Assembly: GCA_022773425.1 (NCBI GenBank) | Contig: JALFBM010000072.1 | Span: 1-51,629 of the forward strand | DNA: 51,629 bases | Direction: 5' to 3' | DNA from: Selenomonadaceae bacterium | GTDB taxonomy: Bacteria; Bacillota; Negativicutes; Selenomonadales; Selenomonadaceae | Shown here: positions 37,207 to 44,773 of the stretch, piece after piece | Layout of the letters: the number at the start of each line of letters is the position of its first letter | Numbering within the stretch: the stretch's first letter is position 1 | The notes under the pieces: model-generated | The model's input: only the letters and a program-made list of their open reading frames with translations | Databases searched by the model: none | What the model was told of the DNA's origin: nothing | Program-made: the position numbers and the translations under genes

Positions 37207-38417
37207 CAGGTGTGATACTCCCCGTTAATCTTAACGTACTCATAGGAGAAGTCGCAGGTCCATACCGTTGCTTCCTCCGCACCATCGCCCATATCAATGT
37301 CGATGACGATATCATGCGCTTCCATGACGCTGCGCAGCTTTTCTTCGTCTGCCTCCGCACCGACGCCGTGCGCATAGACCGGCACGCCACCGAATTTTAC
37401 CACCGTTTTCTCTGGATCCATCGGCACGCCGGCATAGCCGACCGCACAGATGACACGGCCCCAGTTCGGATCCTCGCCGAAGAACGCTGTCTTGACGAGC
37501 GGACTCTTGGCCACGCTCATCGCGATGGTCTTCGCGTCCTCAAACGATTTCGTCCCGCTGACATGCACGGTTAGGAATTTCGTCGCGCCCTCGCCGTCCG
37601 AGGCGATTTTCTTCGCGAGTTCCTCACAGATGCTTTTCAGTGTCTGCTTCAAAAGCGCGTAGTCGTCATTTTCCTCATCGATGATCGCGTTGCCGGCCTC
37701 GCCGTTCGCGAGCACGATGCACATATCGTTCGTACTCATGTCGCCGTCGATCGAAATCATGTTGAACGTGACTGGCACGACCTCAGAAAGCGCCTTCTGC
37801 AGAAGCGCTGGCGCGATGGCCAAGTCCGTCGTGATGAAGCAGAGCATCGTCGCCATATTCGGTTGAATCATGCCCGATCCCTTTGCGATAAAGCCGAAGC
37901 GGACTTCCTTGCCGCCGATGTTGACTGCCGTCGCACCGCATTTGGAGTAGGTATCCGTCGTGATAATCGCGTTGCCCGCGTCGACGCTGCCGCTTGACGA
38001 GAGCGACTTTGCCGCCTGTGCGATGCCAGCCTCCATCTTGTCCATGGGCAGGTTCACACCGATCACGCCCGTCGAAGCTACGATGACATCCTCTGCCGTG
38101 CAGCCGAGCGCTGAGGCCGCCAGGGACTGCATGGCCGCGGCGTCTTTTTCTCCCTGCTCGCCCGTGCACGCATTCGCACAGCCGGCGTTTGCGACGATCG
38201 CGTGCGCCGTGCCAGTCTTGACGACACGCTTCGACGCGTACACCGGCGCCGCCGCAACCGCGTTCTGCGTGAACGTGCCGGCTACCGCCGCTTCTTTTGG
38301 AGTATAAATCATCGCGACGTCGAGATTTCCGCTCTTTTTGATGCCGGCTTTTACGCCAGCTGCCAGAAATCCTTTCGGATAGGTGACGCCTGCCTTCTTC
38401 TGTTCTGCTGTAAACAT
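37206..38417 (-). CDS. argJ: Glutamate N-acetyltransferase / amino-acid N-acetyltransferase (bifunctional ArgJ)
   Basis: Recycles acetyl from acetylornithine to glutamate and may also use acetyl-CoA. The self-cleavage site is in PNMATMLCFITTD near residue 180, where the Thr after the Ile becomes the nucleophile of the beta chain. GCANACTGEQGEKDAAAM is also typical. The length is 403 residues from ATG 38415-38417, which follows GGAGG by nine bases. No argA or argE is in the window, consistent with the cyclic pathway. Confidence 0.95.
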   Translation of the reverse strand: MFTAEQKKAGVTYPKGFLAAGVKAGIKKSGNLDVAMIYTPKEAAVAGTFTQNAVAAAPVYASKRVVKTGTAHAIVANAGCANACTGEQGEKDAAAMQSLAASALGCTAEDVIVASTGVIGVNLPMDKMEAGIAQAAKSLSSSGSVDAGNAIITTDTYSKCGATAVNIGGKEVRFGFIAKGSGMIQPNMATMLCFITTDLAIAPALLQKALSEVVPVTFNMISIDGDMSTNDMCIVLANGEAGNAIIDEENDDYALLKQTLKSICEELAKKIASDGEGATKFLTVHVSGTKSFEDAKTIAMSVAKSPLVKTAFFGEDPNWGRVICAVGYAGVPMDPEKTVVKFGGVPVYAHGVGAEADEEKLRSVMEAHDIVIDIDMGDGAEEATVWTCDFSYEYVKINGEYHT

Positions 38418-38459
38418 ATCGTATTTCCTCCTACAAATAATCCTTCCTATTCGCAAGGC

Positions 38460-39494
38460 TCAGGGATAAACCGGCGCGAAATCCAGCCCGGTCTTCTCCT
38501 CGAAGCCGCACGCGATATTAAAGTTCTGCACGGCCTGCCCTGCCGCTCCCTTGACGAGGTTGTCGATGGCCGACAGGACGATCACGCGGTGCGTGCGTTC
38601 GTCGACATGCCAGGCAAGATCACAGAAATTCGAACCGCGCACGTATTTGGTCTCCGGATAGGCATTACGGCCGAGCAGCTGGATAAAGAATTCCTTTCCA
38701 TATAATTTTTCAAAGGCCGCGTCGATCTGTTCCGGCGTCACGCCGTTTGCGAGGTTCGCGTAGCAGGTCGAGAGAATGCCGCGCGACATCGGTACGAGAT
38801 GCGGCGTGAAGTTGATGATCGTCTTTTCGCCAGAAAGCTTCGTGATCGCCTGCTCGATTTCCGGCGTATGGCGGTGATGGGCGACGTTGTAGGCCTTGAA
38901 ATTGTCGTAGAGTTCAGGGAAATGATTGTCTTGCTTCGGTTTGCGGCCGGCTCCGGAAACGCCCGACTTCGCATCGACGATGATCGTATTCACGTCGATC
39001 AGGTGTTCTTTCGCGAGGGGGGCGAGCGCGAGAATACTCGCCGTCGTGAAGCAGCCGGCATTTCCGATAATCTTCGCATTCCTGATCTTCGCGCGGTTTA
39101 GCTCAGCCAAGCCATACACGCGCGGCGCGTCCTTATGCGTGTGCGCGACGTGGTACCATTTCTCATAAACATCGGTGTCATCAAAGCGGTAATCCGCACC
39201 GAGGTCGATGATGCGCACCGGAAGCTTCTCCAGCTTTTTCCCGACCGCCATCGCGTGACCGTGCGGCAGACCGATGAAAAGGAAATCGCTGTCTTTGCCG
39301 ATTTCCTCAATATTCTTGAGGCTCTCGAGCTTCAAATCGTAGAGTCCTCGCAGATGCGGATAAAGCTCGGCAATTTTCTCACCCGTATGACTCTCCGATG
39401 TGATATGCACGACTTCTGCCTGTGGATGCTGGTACAGGATGCGCAGGAGCTCGGCCCCCGCGTATCCTGTCGCCCCGATGACACTGACCTTCAT
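38460..39494 (-). CDS. argC: N-acetyl-gamma-glutamyl-phosphate reductase
   Basis: Reduces acetylglutamyl phosphate to the semialdehyde with NADPH. The Rossmann motif VIGATGYAGAELLRIL starts the protein, the catalytic Cys lies in IGNAGCFTTASILALAP near residue 148, and AHHRHTPEIEQ is typical. The protein is 344 residues, the long (type 1) form. ATG 39492-39494 follows GGAGGG. It leads the argCJBD operon. Confidence 0.95.
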   Translation of the reverse strand: MKVSVIGATGYAGAELLRILYQHPQAEVVHITSESHTGEKIAELYPHLRGLYDLKLESLKNIEEIGKDSDFLFIGLPHGHAMAVGKKLEKLPVRIIDLGADYRFDDTDVYEKWYHVAHTHKDAPRVYGLAELNRAKIRNAKIIGNAGCFTTASILALAPLAKEHLIDVNTIIVDAKSGVSGAGRKPKQDNHFPELYDNFKAYNVAHHRHTPEIEQAITKLSGEKTIINFTPHLVPMSRGILSTCYANLANGVTPEQIDAAFEKLYGKEFFIQLLGRNAYPETKYVRGSNFCDLAWHVDERTHRVIVLSAIDNLVKGAAGQAVQNFNIACGFEEKTGLDFAPVYP

Positions 39495-39530
39495 AAAGGT
39501 CCCTCCCAACTTCTTGTAACTCTGTAAATG

Positions 39531-39569
39531 TATTTATAATTATACAACTATGCTGTATAATTTTGCAAG
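39531..39569 (-). promoter_or_regulatory. Promoter and tandem ArgR-type boxes of argCJBD
   Basis: On the minus strand TTGCAA (39563-39568), 18 bases, TATAAT (39539-39544). Two 14-bp boxes TTTATAATTATACA (39533-39546) and TGTATAATTTTGCA (39554-39567) have centres 21 bp apart, matching the pair at argF. Together they also form a 9-bp perfect inverted repeat (AATTATACA / TGTATAATT). Confidence 0.78.
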
Positions 39570-39597
39570 CTATTTTTTCGCTGAATCTGCATTTTTA

Positions 39598-39606
39598 TGG
39601 TATAAT
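39598..39606 (+). promoter_or_regulatory. Extended -10 promoter of mtgA
   Basis: TGGTATAAT at 39598-39606 is an extended -10; no good -35 is seen. It is divergent from the argC promoter and 34 bases before the mtgA ATG. Confidence 0.65.
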
Positions 39607-39639
39607 GGTTTCCGGTCTATCAAATAGGGAGGAAATACC

Positions 39640-40473
39640 ATGAAAAAATCCCGCAGGCGCAAGGTATGGCGACCGATTTTCCGCTTTTGCTTTGCCCTAT
39701 TCCTGCTGTTCTTTCTCGCTTTTTTCCTATCGGGCGGCATCTGGCTGTTTCATCCGCGCACCTGGCAGAACGTCGGCGACATGCTGCCGCGCCTCGAACG
39801 CCAGCTGCCCGCCATCGAGGACACGACAGACACACACACCATCGGATGGACGGACCGCCTCAGCCGCTTCCTGTTCCTGAAACGCGCCGTAAACAGCCGT
39901 ATCGACCGCGAGAACTACGTACCGCTTTCTGACATTCCCGATTCCATGAAGCAGGCCGTCGTCGCCGTCGAGGACAGCCGCTTTTATTCCCATCACGGAT
40001 TCGACCTGCAGGGCATTGCCCGCGCCTCCCTCGTCAACCTGCAATACGGGCAGATCGAGGAAGGCGCGAGCACGATTACCCAACAGCTTGTCAAGAACCT
40101 GTTCTTATCCAACGAGCAGTCCTTCGGCCGCAAGGCAGAGGAGCTGGCCCTCGCCCTTGATATGGAAATCAATTATTCCAAAGACGAGATTCTCGAACTC
40201 TATCTAAATACGATTTACTACGGTTCCGGCTATTATGGAATTGGCCCTGCTTCCCTTGGCTATTTCGGCAAAAAGCCAAAAGACCTGCAGCTTCCCGAAT
40301 CGTCCATGCTCGCCGGACTTCCGAACGCTCCGTCCGTCTACTCGCCCTACCACGACTTCCTGATGGCAAAGAAGCGGCAGATGGTCGTTCTCGACGCGAT
40401 GGTGCGAGCCGGCTATATCAGCGAATCTACAGCGGAAGACGCGAAAATCAAGCCCATCCTGCTCGCGCACTGA
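39640..40473 (+). CDS. mtgA: Monofunctional peptidoglycan transglycosylase (GT51)
   Basis: Polymerises lipid II into glycan strands, with no transpeptidase domain. A basic N-terminus is followed by one membrane helix (about residues 14-36). The GT51 domain has the catalytic-Glu motif VVAVEDSRFYSHHGFD near residue 106, then EEGASTITQQLVKNLFLS and RKAEELALALDMEINYSKDE. At 277 residues it lacks any penicillin-binding domain, so it is MtgA-like rather than PBP1. GGGAGG precedes the ATG. Confidence 0.92.
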   Translation: MKKSRRRKVWRPIFRFCFALFLLFFLAFFLSGGIWLFHPRTWQNVGDMLPRLERQLPAIEDTTDTHTIGWTDRLSRFLFLKRAVNSRIDRENYVPLSDIPDSMKQAVVAVEDSRFYSHHGFDLQGIARASLVNLQYGQIEEGASTITQQLVKNLFLSNEQSFGRKAEELALALDMEINYSKDEILELYLNTIYYGSGYYGIGPASLGYFGKKPKDLQLPESSMLAGLPNAPSVYSPYHDFLMAKKRQMVVLDAMVRAGYISESTAEDAKIKPILLAH

Positions 40474-40483
40474 GACAGGAAGA

Positions 40484-40540
40484 TAAAAAAATGCCGTTGA
40501 CGACCCACACGGGATCCGTCAACGGCATGTTTTATTTCTT
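40484..40540. terminator. Bidirectional terminator after mtgA and the convergent exported-protein gene
   Basis: A perfect 12-bp stem ATGCCGTTGACG (40491-40502) / CGTCAACGGCAT (40517-40528) with an A run before it and T-rich sequence after it serves both strands. Confidence 0.9.
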
Positions 40541-41107
40541 TTTCCCCTGTTTGTCCAGCTCTTTCTGCTGTTCCGTAACGGAACGCTCAAAATGCTTATA
40601 GAACTGCTCGCAGAGATTGGTATACGTCTCAACCGTATCCGCGTCCGAACGATTCTGGGCGATCTGATACGAATAGAGGAGCTGGTTCGTCCCTGCCTTA
40701 TACACGTCAAAGAAGAACTGCGTGCGGCTGTTGTTCGCCACAGTCAGCGTCACATAGGCATCCGCATAATTCCCGACGTTCTCCTTAAACGCCTTTACGG
40801 CCTCGCGGCGACCGAGGGCCTTGAGATCCACGTTCTTGTCCTTCTGGATATCTTTTGCGATAGAATCATACGAAAGCACATAGCAACGCGCTACATGACT
40901 GGAATCGTAGAGAATCTGCGTCAGGATCTCCTTGTTCGGTGCCTTCTCATCCACCTGCATGTAAAGCGGTGCATTGATGGCAAGGCGGTGTACCGACGTA
41001 ATATCCGCTCCGTCATAGGTTGTCACCTTGTCCGAGTTGGCGAAAGCAACCTGCGTACCGAGTACGACCAGGCAGGCAATCAGCAACATCTGAATGATTT
41101 TTTTCAT
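40532..41107 (-). CDS. Exported protein of unknown function
   Basis: A 191-residue protein I do not recognise. It begins with a clear signal peptide: MKK, a hydrophobic core (MLLIACLVVLGTQVAF) and a likely cut after AFA near residue 23, with no lipobox cysteine. The mature part is mixed alpha/beta, with a repeated aromatic pattern (FFFDVYKAGTNQLLYSYQI) and a lysine-rich C-terminal tail (QQKELDKQGKKK). It is monocistronic, has GGAGG before its ATG and shares a terminator with mtgA. Export is well supported; function is not. Confidence 0.8.
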   Translation of the reverse strand: MKKIIQMLLIACLVVLGTQVAFANSDKVTTYDGADITSVHRLAINAPLYMQVDEKAPNKEILTQILYDSSHVARCYVLSYDSIAKDIQKDKNVDLKALGRREAVKAFKENVGNYADAYVTLTVANNSRTQFFFDVYKAGTNQLLYSYQIAQNRSDADTVETYTNLCEQFYKHFERSVTEQQKELDKQGKKK

Positions 41108-41159
41108 GAACCCTTTCCTCCTGCTCTTTTCTATTTCTACTGAGGGTAGATGGATAAAT

Positions 41160-41179
41160 ATAGAGCCTTATAGAGCCTT
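41160..41179 (-). repeat. Tandem 10-bp repeat upstream of the exported-protein gene
   Basis: ATAGAGCCTT occurs twice head to tail (41160-41169, 41170-41179), one helical turn apart, 53 bases upstream of the start of the exported-protein gene. Such spacing suits direct-repeat operators of OmpR-type regulators, but no binding is shown. Confidence 0.7.
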
Positions 41180-41236
41180 AACCCTTTTTATTTTACACCA
41201 ATTTCATGAAATCTGCCAGTATGCCCTCTGCAAATT

Positions 41237-41779
41237 TCAAAAGGATTTTCCATGCGGCAGGATGCGCGACAGATAGCGCCAAACAAAGAAGAACAGCGCG
41301 CACTCCAACGGATAACAAAGGATCAGCTTCGGTACGCGGGCAGCCAGGATCAGCGAAGCGCCCTTTTCATAGAACAAGACAAGCCAAACCGTATTGAGGA
41401 GCAGATGCACGAATACGGTCACGAGCAGGAACGCGGCCAAAACGAGCCAAAGATTGGGCCGCCGCCGATAAAAGAAGATGCCGTAAAGCCAGCCCGTGAA
41501 AAACGCCGAGACCGTAAAACCAGGGAAATATGCACCGGTTCCCAGCAGATTCGCCCCGAGAATATCCGCGAGCGCCGCACAGGTCCCCGCCTTGACCGGG
41601 CCAAGCCAGGCCGCGCAAAGCGCAACGGGAAGAAAACTCAAGCCGAAATGGACAAACGGAGTCTGGATGGCAAACACCCGGGCAAGCAAAACCGTCAGCG
41701 ACGTAAAGACGCCGAGCAAAACGAGTTCTCTCGTGCGTTTAACCGAGAACAGACGTGCACGAACCATAGAATTTCGCAT
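41237..41779 (-). CDS. folT: Folate ECF transporter S component FolT
   Basis: Membrane substrate-binding subunit for folate uptake by an energy-coupling factor transporter, which needs EcfA, EcfA' and EcfT encoded elsewhere. The 180-residue protein has about five to six hydrophobic helices, with FolT features TRELVLLGVFTSLTVLLARVF, IQTPFVHFGLSFLPVALCAAWLGP and LGTGAYFPGFTVSAFFTGWLYGI. The ATG at 41777-41779 follows GAGGAGG. The THF riboswitch in its leader confirms folate as the substrate class. Confidence 0.92.
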   Translation of the reverse strand: MRNSMVRARLFSVKRTRELVLLGVFTSLTVLLARVFAIQTPFVHFGLSFLPVALCAAWLGPVKAGTCAALADILGANLLGTGAYFPGFTVSAFFTGWLYGIFFYRRRPNLWLVLAAFLLVTVFVHLLLNTVWLVLFYEKGASLILAARVPKLILCYPLECALFFFVWRYLSRILPHGKSF

Positions 41780-41780
41780 A

Positions 41781-41824
41781 AAAACCTCCTCGAAACGCGA
41801 AGCGTTGCCGCAGTCCCGAGGATG
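41781..41824 (-). promoter_or_regulatory. Putative ribosome-site-sequestering hairpin of folT
   Basis: CCTCG just after the riboswitch (complement of 41817-41821) can pair with CGAGG (complement of 41788-41792), which is part of the GAGGAGG ribosome site. A small inner hairpin AACGC/GCGTT lies between them. No T run is present, so control is probably at translation. Confidence 0.6.
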
Positions 41825-41834
41825 CTCGTTATGC

Positions 41835-41932
41835 AGCAGCGGGATGCAATGCCTGTACCGCGGGATTCCCCCTTCGTCCGGCTGACAACTCCCCGTTCAG
41901 CCGACACTTGACGCACAGACACTTACTCTGCT
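41835..41932 (-). promoter_or_regulatory. Tetrahydrofolate (THF) riboswitch upstream of folT
   Basis: The minus strand shows the conserved THF motif in order: P1 AGCAG then GAGTA, TGCGTCAAGTG, GGGGAGTTGTC, GGACGAAGG, CCCGCGGTA, GCATTGCATCCCGCT and the closing CTGCT. This agrees with the published folT-motif consensus along its whole length, and it lies in the leader of folT. Confidence 0.94.
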
Positions 41933-41955
41933 TCCTTATTCACTTCTATGACCTA

Positions 41956-41984
41956 ACTATAGTACCGAACCATACGTTTGTCAA
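41956..41984 (-). promoter_or_regulatory. Sigma-A promoter of folT
   Basis: On the minus strand TTGACA (41979-41984), 17 bases, TATAGT (41956-41961), 24 bases before the riboswitch. Its -35 overlaps the stop codon of the upstream SHMT-like gene. Confidence 0.88.
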
Positions 41985-43318
41985 TGCTGTCCATCTTTAT
42001 GCAGGAACAGTTTTTTTACAAAATCCCTGCGTTCGGACGCGGCCACCTCACGCGCCGTCACGCGGTCACTGCCGTCGAAGAACCGATCGTGCACCCGCGC
42101 CTTTGGCAGCCATTCTTCACTGAAGATCGGCTTATCCATCACAGACATGCCGACCGTCTCGCGGATGGTCTCACGTTCCGCATCGGATGCCGCGCGGATG
42201 GCCTTTGCAAGAAGTTCCCCCGCTTTTTCCATATCGGATTCTTTCAGGGAGCGCGTCGTCGGCGACAGGCACGAAAGGCGCAGGATGCACAACGGCTCAC
42301 CCTTTTCATCGAGCAGCGTCTCATCTTTTTTGGTATAAAAACCAGCCTTTGCCATGTTTTCATCGATATGTGCCGCATCGATATCCGCCGGCAGCTTGGC
42401 GATGACGAGATGGTTTTCGGTTCCGCCGCTCAGCACCTCGATGCCGTTTGCCTGCAGGGATTTTGCCAGCGCTTTTGCGTTTTGCAAGACCTGTCGGCCA
42501 TAGGCGCGGTATTCGGGGCTTGCCGCCTCGTGCAGGGCGAGTGCAAGGGCCGCGAGCTTATTCTTGTGGATGGAGGCAAACCCGCTCTCAAGGACCGTCT
42601 GATCCAGAATGTCCGCGAGATTCTCCCGGCAGAGGATCACCGCTCCCTCCGGGCCGCGCAGAGAATCGTTGGTTGGAAACGTCACGACATCCGCGAACGA
42701 CACCGGGGAAGCCAGCAGGCCGGCCGCTGTGAGGCCGACATTCTGCCCGAGATCCACCCAGAATCTGGCCCCCGCCGCGTGCGCGATATCCGCCATCCTT
42801 CCGTAATCCGTCTGTTTCGCGTAGTTGACCGGAGAGAAAATAACGAGCGCCGGTTTCAGCGAATCCGCCTTTTCCTGCAATTCTGCCCAGTTGACTTCCC
42901 TCGACACAAGGTCAACGCCAAAGCTCGCAAACGTATACGCATCGCCCCGCACATGCTCCTTCTTGCGGTTCCGGAAAGATAGCACCTGCCCGCCGTCCGG
43001 CAGCAGGGCACGCAAGACGGTGCGCGACGCGGCCGCGATGCCGTCGAGGCGGACGATGGCGTGGTCGCTGTGGAAAAGCGATTTCGCGCGCTCGGCCGCG
43101 ATTTTCTCAAAGCCACGGTACGGCTGTTCCTTTGTGTGATAGTCCAGATAGCAGCTCGCGAGCACGCTGCCCTCAAGATACGCGGCGTACGGCGACTCCG
43201 CATTAATGGTTGGCACAAAAGACAGCATATAGCGCTGCCGCTGCAGTTCTTCCTGAAACCGGCCGAAAATCTCCGGGTCGAAATGCTCCAGTCCGCTCAG
43301 CAAGCTTTCTCTATCCAT
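41981..43318 (-). CDS. Serine hydroxymethyltransferase-like protein lacking the PLP lysine (probable pseudoenzyme)
   Basis: A 445-residue SHMT-fold protein. SHMT landmarks recalled from E. coli GlyA can be followed along the chain: EGSVLASCYLDYH, PYRGFEKIAAERAKSLF, FASFGVDLVSREVNWAEL, DIAHAAGARFWVDLGQNVGL, LRGPEGAVILC, VLSGGTENHLVIAKL and LRLSCLSPTTRSL. The aspartate under the PLP ring (Asp189) and the carboxylate-binding Arg347 remain. The THK motif with the PLP-binding lysine has become PTNDSLRG (Asn217-Asp218), the ring-stacking-side His is Gln192, and the GGQGGP loop is gone. About 50 C-terminal residues look unrelated. It is 48 bases after the SLC13 gene. Ordinary SHMT catalysis is not expected; the actual role is unknown. 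Confidence 0.82.
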   Translation of the reverse strand: MDRESLLSGLEHFDPEIFGRFQEELQRQRYMLSFVPTINAESPYAAYLEGSVLASCYLDYHTKEQPYRGFEKIAAERAKSLFHSDHAIVRLDGIAAASRTVLRALLPDGGQVLSFRNRKKEHVRGDAYTFASFGVDLVSREVNWAELQEKADSLKPALVIFSPVNYAKQTDYGRMADIAHAAGARFWVDLGQNVGLTAAGLLASPVSFADVVTFPTNDSLRGPEGAVILCRENLADILDQTVLESGFASIHKNKLAALALALHEAASPEYRAYGRQVLQNAKALAKSLQANGIEVLSGGTENHLVIAKLPADIDAAHIDENMAKAGFYTKKDETLLDEKGEPLCILRLSCLSPTTRSLKESDMEKAGELLAKAIRAASDAERETIRETVGMSVMDKPIFSEEWLPKARVHDRFFDGSDRVTAREVAASERRDFVKKLFLHKDGQH

Positions 43319-43366
43319 CGGTAGTCCCTCCTGTTTCCCTTTCTTCCATCCAAATCAAAGCCTACA

Positions 43367-44626
43367 TCAAAGCGGCCATACCATGGGGATGACAACGACA
43401 CAGAGAATCATGGAAAGCACCGCAAGCGGCACACCGACCTTGACATAATCCATGAAGTGGAATTTCCCCGGCCCGAGTATGAGCGTATTCGGAGGCGTCG
43501 CGACCGGCGTCGTGAACGCACAGGAGGCCGCGATGCCGATGGCCATGAGAACCGGCAGCGGCGAGACGCCGATACCAGCCGCAATCGAGATGCCGATCGG
43601 CGCGAGCAGCGCGGCCGAGGCGGTATTCGACATGAACTGTGTGAGACCGCAGGAAAGGGTGAACATCGCGACCATGATGACCGTCGGCGAAGGATCCGAA
43701 CCGATGATATCGAGCACCCAGCCCGCAATCATCGCGCCGGCACCGCTCTTATCCATCGCCGAAGCGACCGGGAGCATGCCGGCAAACAGAAAAATGGTCG
43801 TCCAGTCGATGCCGTCATAGGCCTGTTTTTCCGAGACGCATCCCGTAAGCACACACGCGAGTGCCCCGATGATAGCGGACATATGCATGGGCACGTGAAT
43901 GGTCTTTTCAAAGGCCATCGCAAGGACCACACAGCCGAGAATGACCGCGCAGATCAGCATCTTCTTCTTGTCCTTTGGCGCCTCGGACACGATATCGTCG
44001 ATATTCTCGCGGTCGATATGATGCGGGCAGACCTTATACCCGACAAAGATCATATAGAGAATGCCGAGAATCGAAAGCGGAATGCCGATCCAGGCGAATT
44101 CGAAAAAGCCAAAGGACGGATAGCCGCTCGTCTCGAGCGTCGCGCTCATCAGAATGTTCGGCGGCGTGCCGATCATGGTGATGGTACCGCCGACGTTCGC
44201 CGCAATGGCCAGTGCCATGAGCTGCGGCGGCGCGGAGATGCGCGCGACCGCGCAGATTTGGATGACGACCGGTATCAGGCAGGCAACCGTCGCCGTATTC
44301 GACGAAATCGACGAAAGCATCACGGTGATCACCATCAGCGCGAGCATGAGCTTGCGCTCATCGCTTCCCGCGCGCCGTACCACAGCAATACCGATTTTCT
44401 GCGCGAGTCCCGTCTGGAACATCGCGGCGCCGACGACGAACATGCCGGCAAAAAGCACCACGGTCGAATTCGACAGTCCCGCGAATACCTGCGCCGGCGT
44501 CAATACGCCGAGCAGCCCGAGCGCGATTGCCGCCCCCATCGCGGTGACGGCGAGCGGAATAATCTCTGTCGCGAAGAAGAAACTCGCTACAGCTAGAACA
44601 AGCAAGGTCAATACGGCTGGATCCAT
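43367..44626 (-). CDS. SLC13/DASS family anion permease
   Basis: A 419-residue membrane protein with ten or more hydrophobic helices and two copies of the DASS hairpin signature, SSISSNTATVACLIPVV (near residue 105) and FMSNTASAALLAPIG (near 335). These bind Na+ and substrate in the family. Related carriers move di- or tricarboxylates or sulfate; the substrate cannot be fixed from sequence. GAGGTG precedes ATG 44624-44626. It is followed after 48 bases by the SHMT-like gene and is probably cotranscribed with it. Confidence 0.88.
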   Translation of the reverse strand: MDPAVLTLLVLAVASFFFATEIIPLAVTAMGAAIALGLLGVLTPAQVFAGLSNSTVVLFAGMFVVGAAMFQTGLAQKIGIAVVRRAGSDERKLMLALMVITVMLSSISSNTATVACLIPVVIQICAVARISAPPQLMALAIAANVGGTITMIGTPPNILMSATLETSGYPSFGFFEFAWIGIPLSILGILYMIFVGYKVCPHHIDRENIDDIVSEAPKDKKKMLICAVILGCVVLAMAFEKTIHVPMHMSAIIGALACVLTGCVSEKQAYDGIDWTTIFLFAGMLPVASAMDKSGAGAMIAGWVLDIIGSDPSPTVIMVAMFTLSCGLTQFMSNTASAALLAPIGISIAAGIGVSPLPVLMAIGIAASCAFTTPVATPPNTLILGPGKFHFMDYVKVGVPLAVLSMILCVVVIPMVWPL

Positions 44627-44699
44627 CTGCTCACACCTCAAATCATCTTGTTTGTACCTAATTTATCGATTCTATTTCATTTTGTTTGAATTGATTACT

Positions 44700-44728
44700 A
44701 TTATACAGGATTTAGATGGTTTCCGCAA
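44700..44728 (-). promoter_or_regulatory. Sigma-A promoter of the SLC13 gene
   Basis: On the minus strand TTGCGG (44723-44728), 17 bases, TATAAT (44700-44705), about 74 bases before the permease gene. Confidence 0.75.
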
Positions 44729-44773
44729 TGCAAAGAATCGAAATATCCAGCCGCTGCCCTGCCACTTTTCCTG

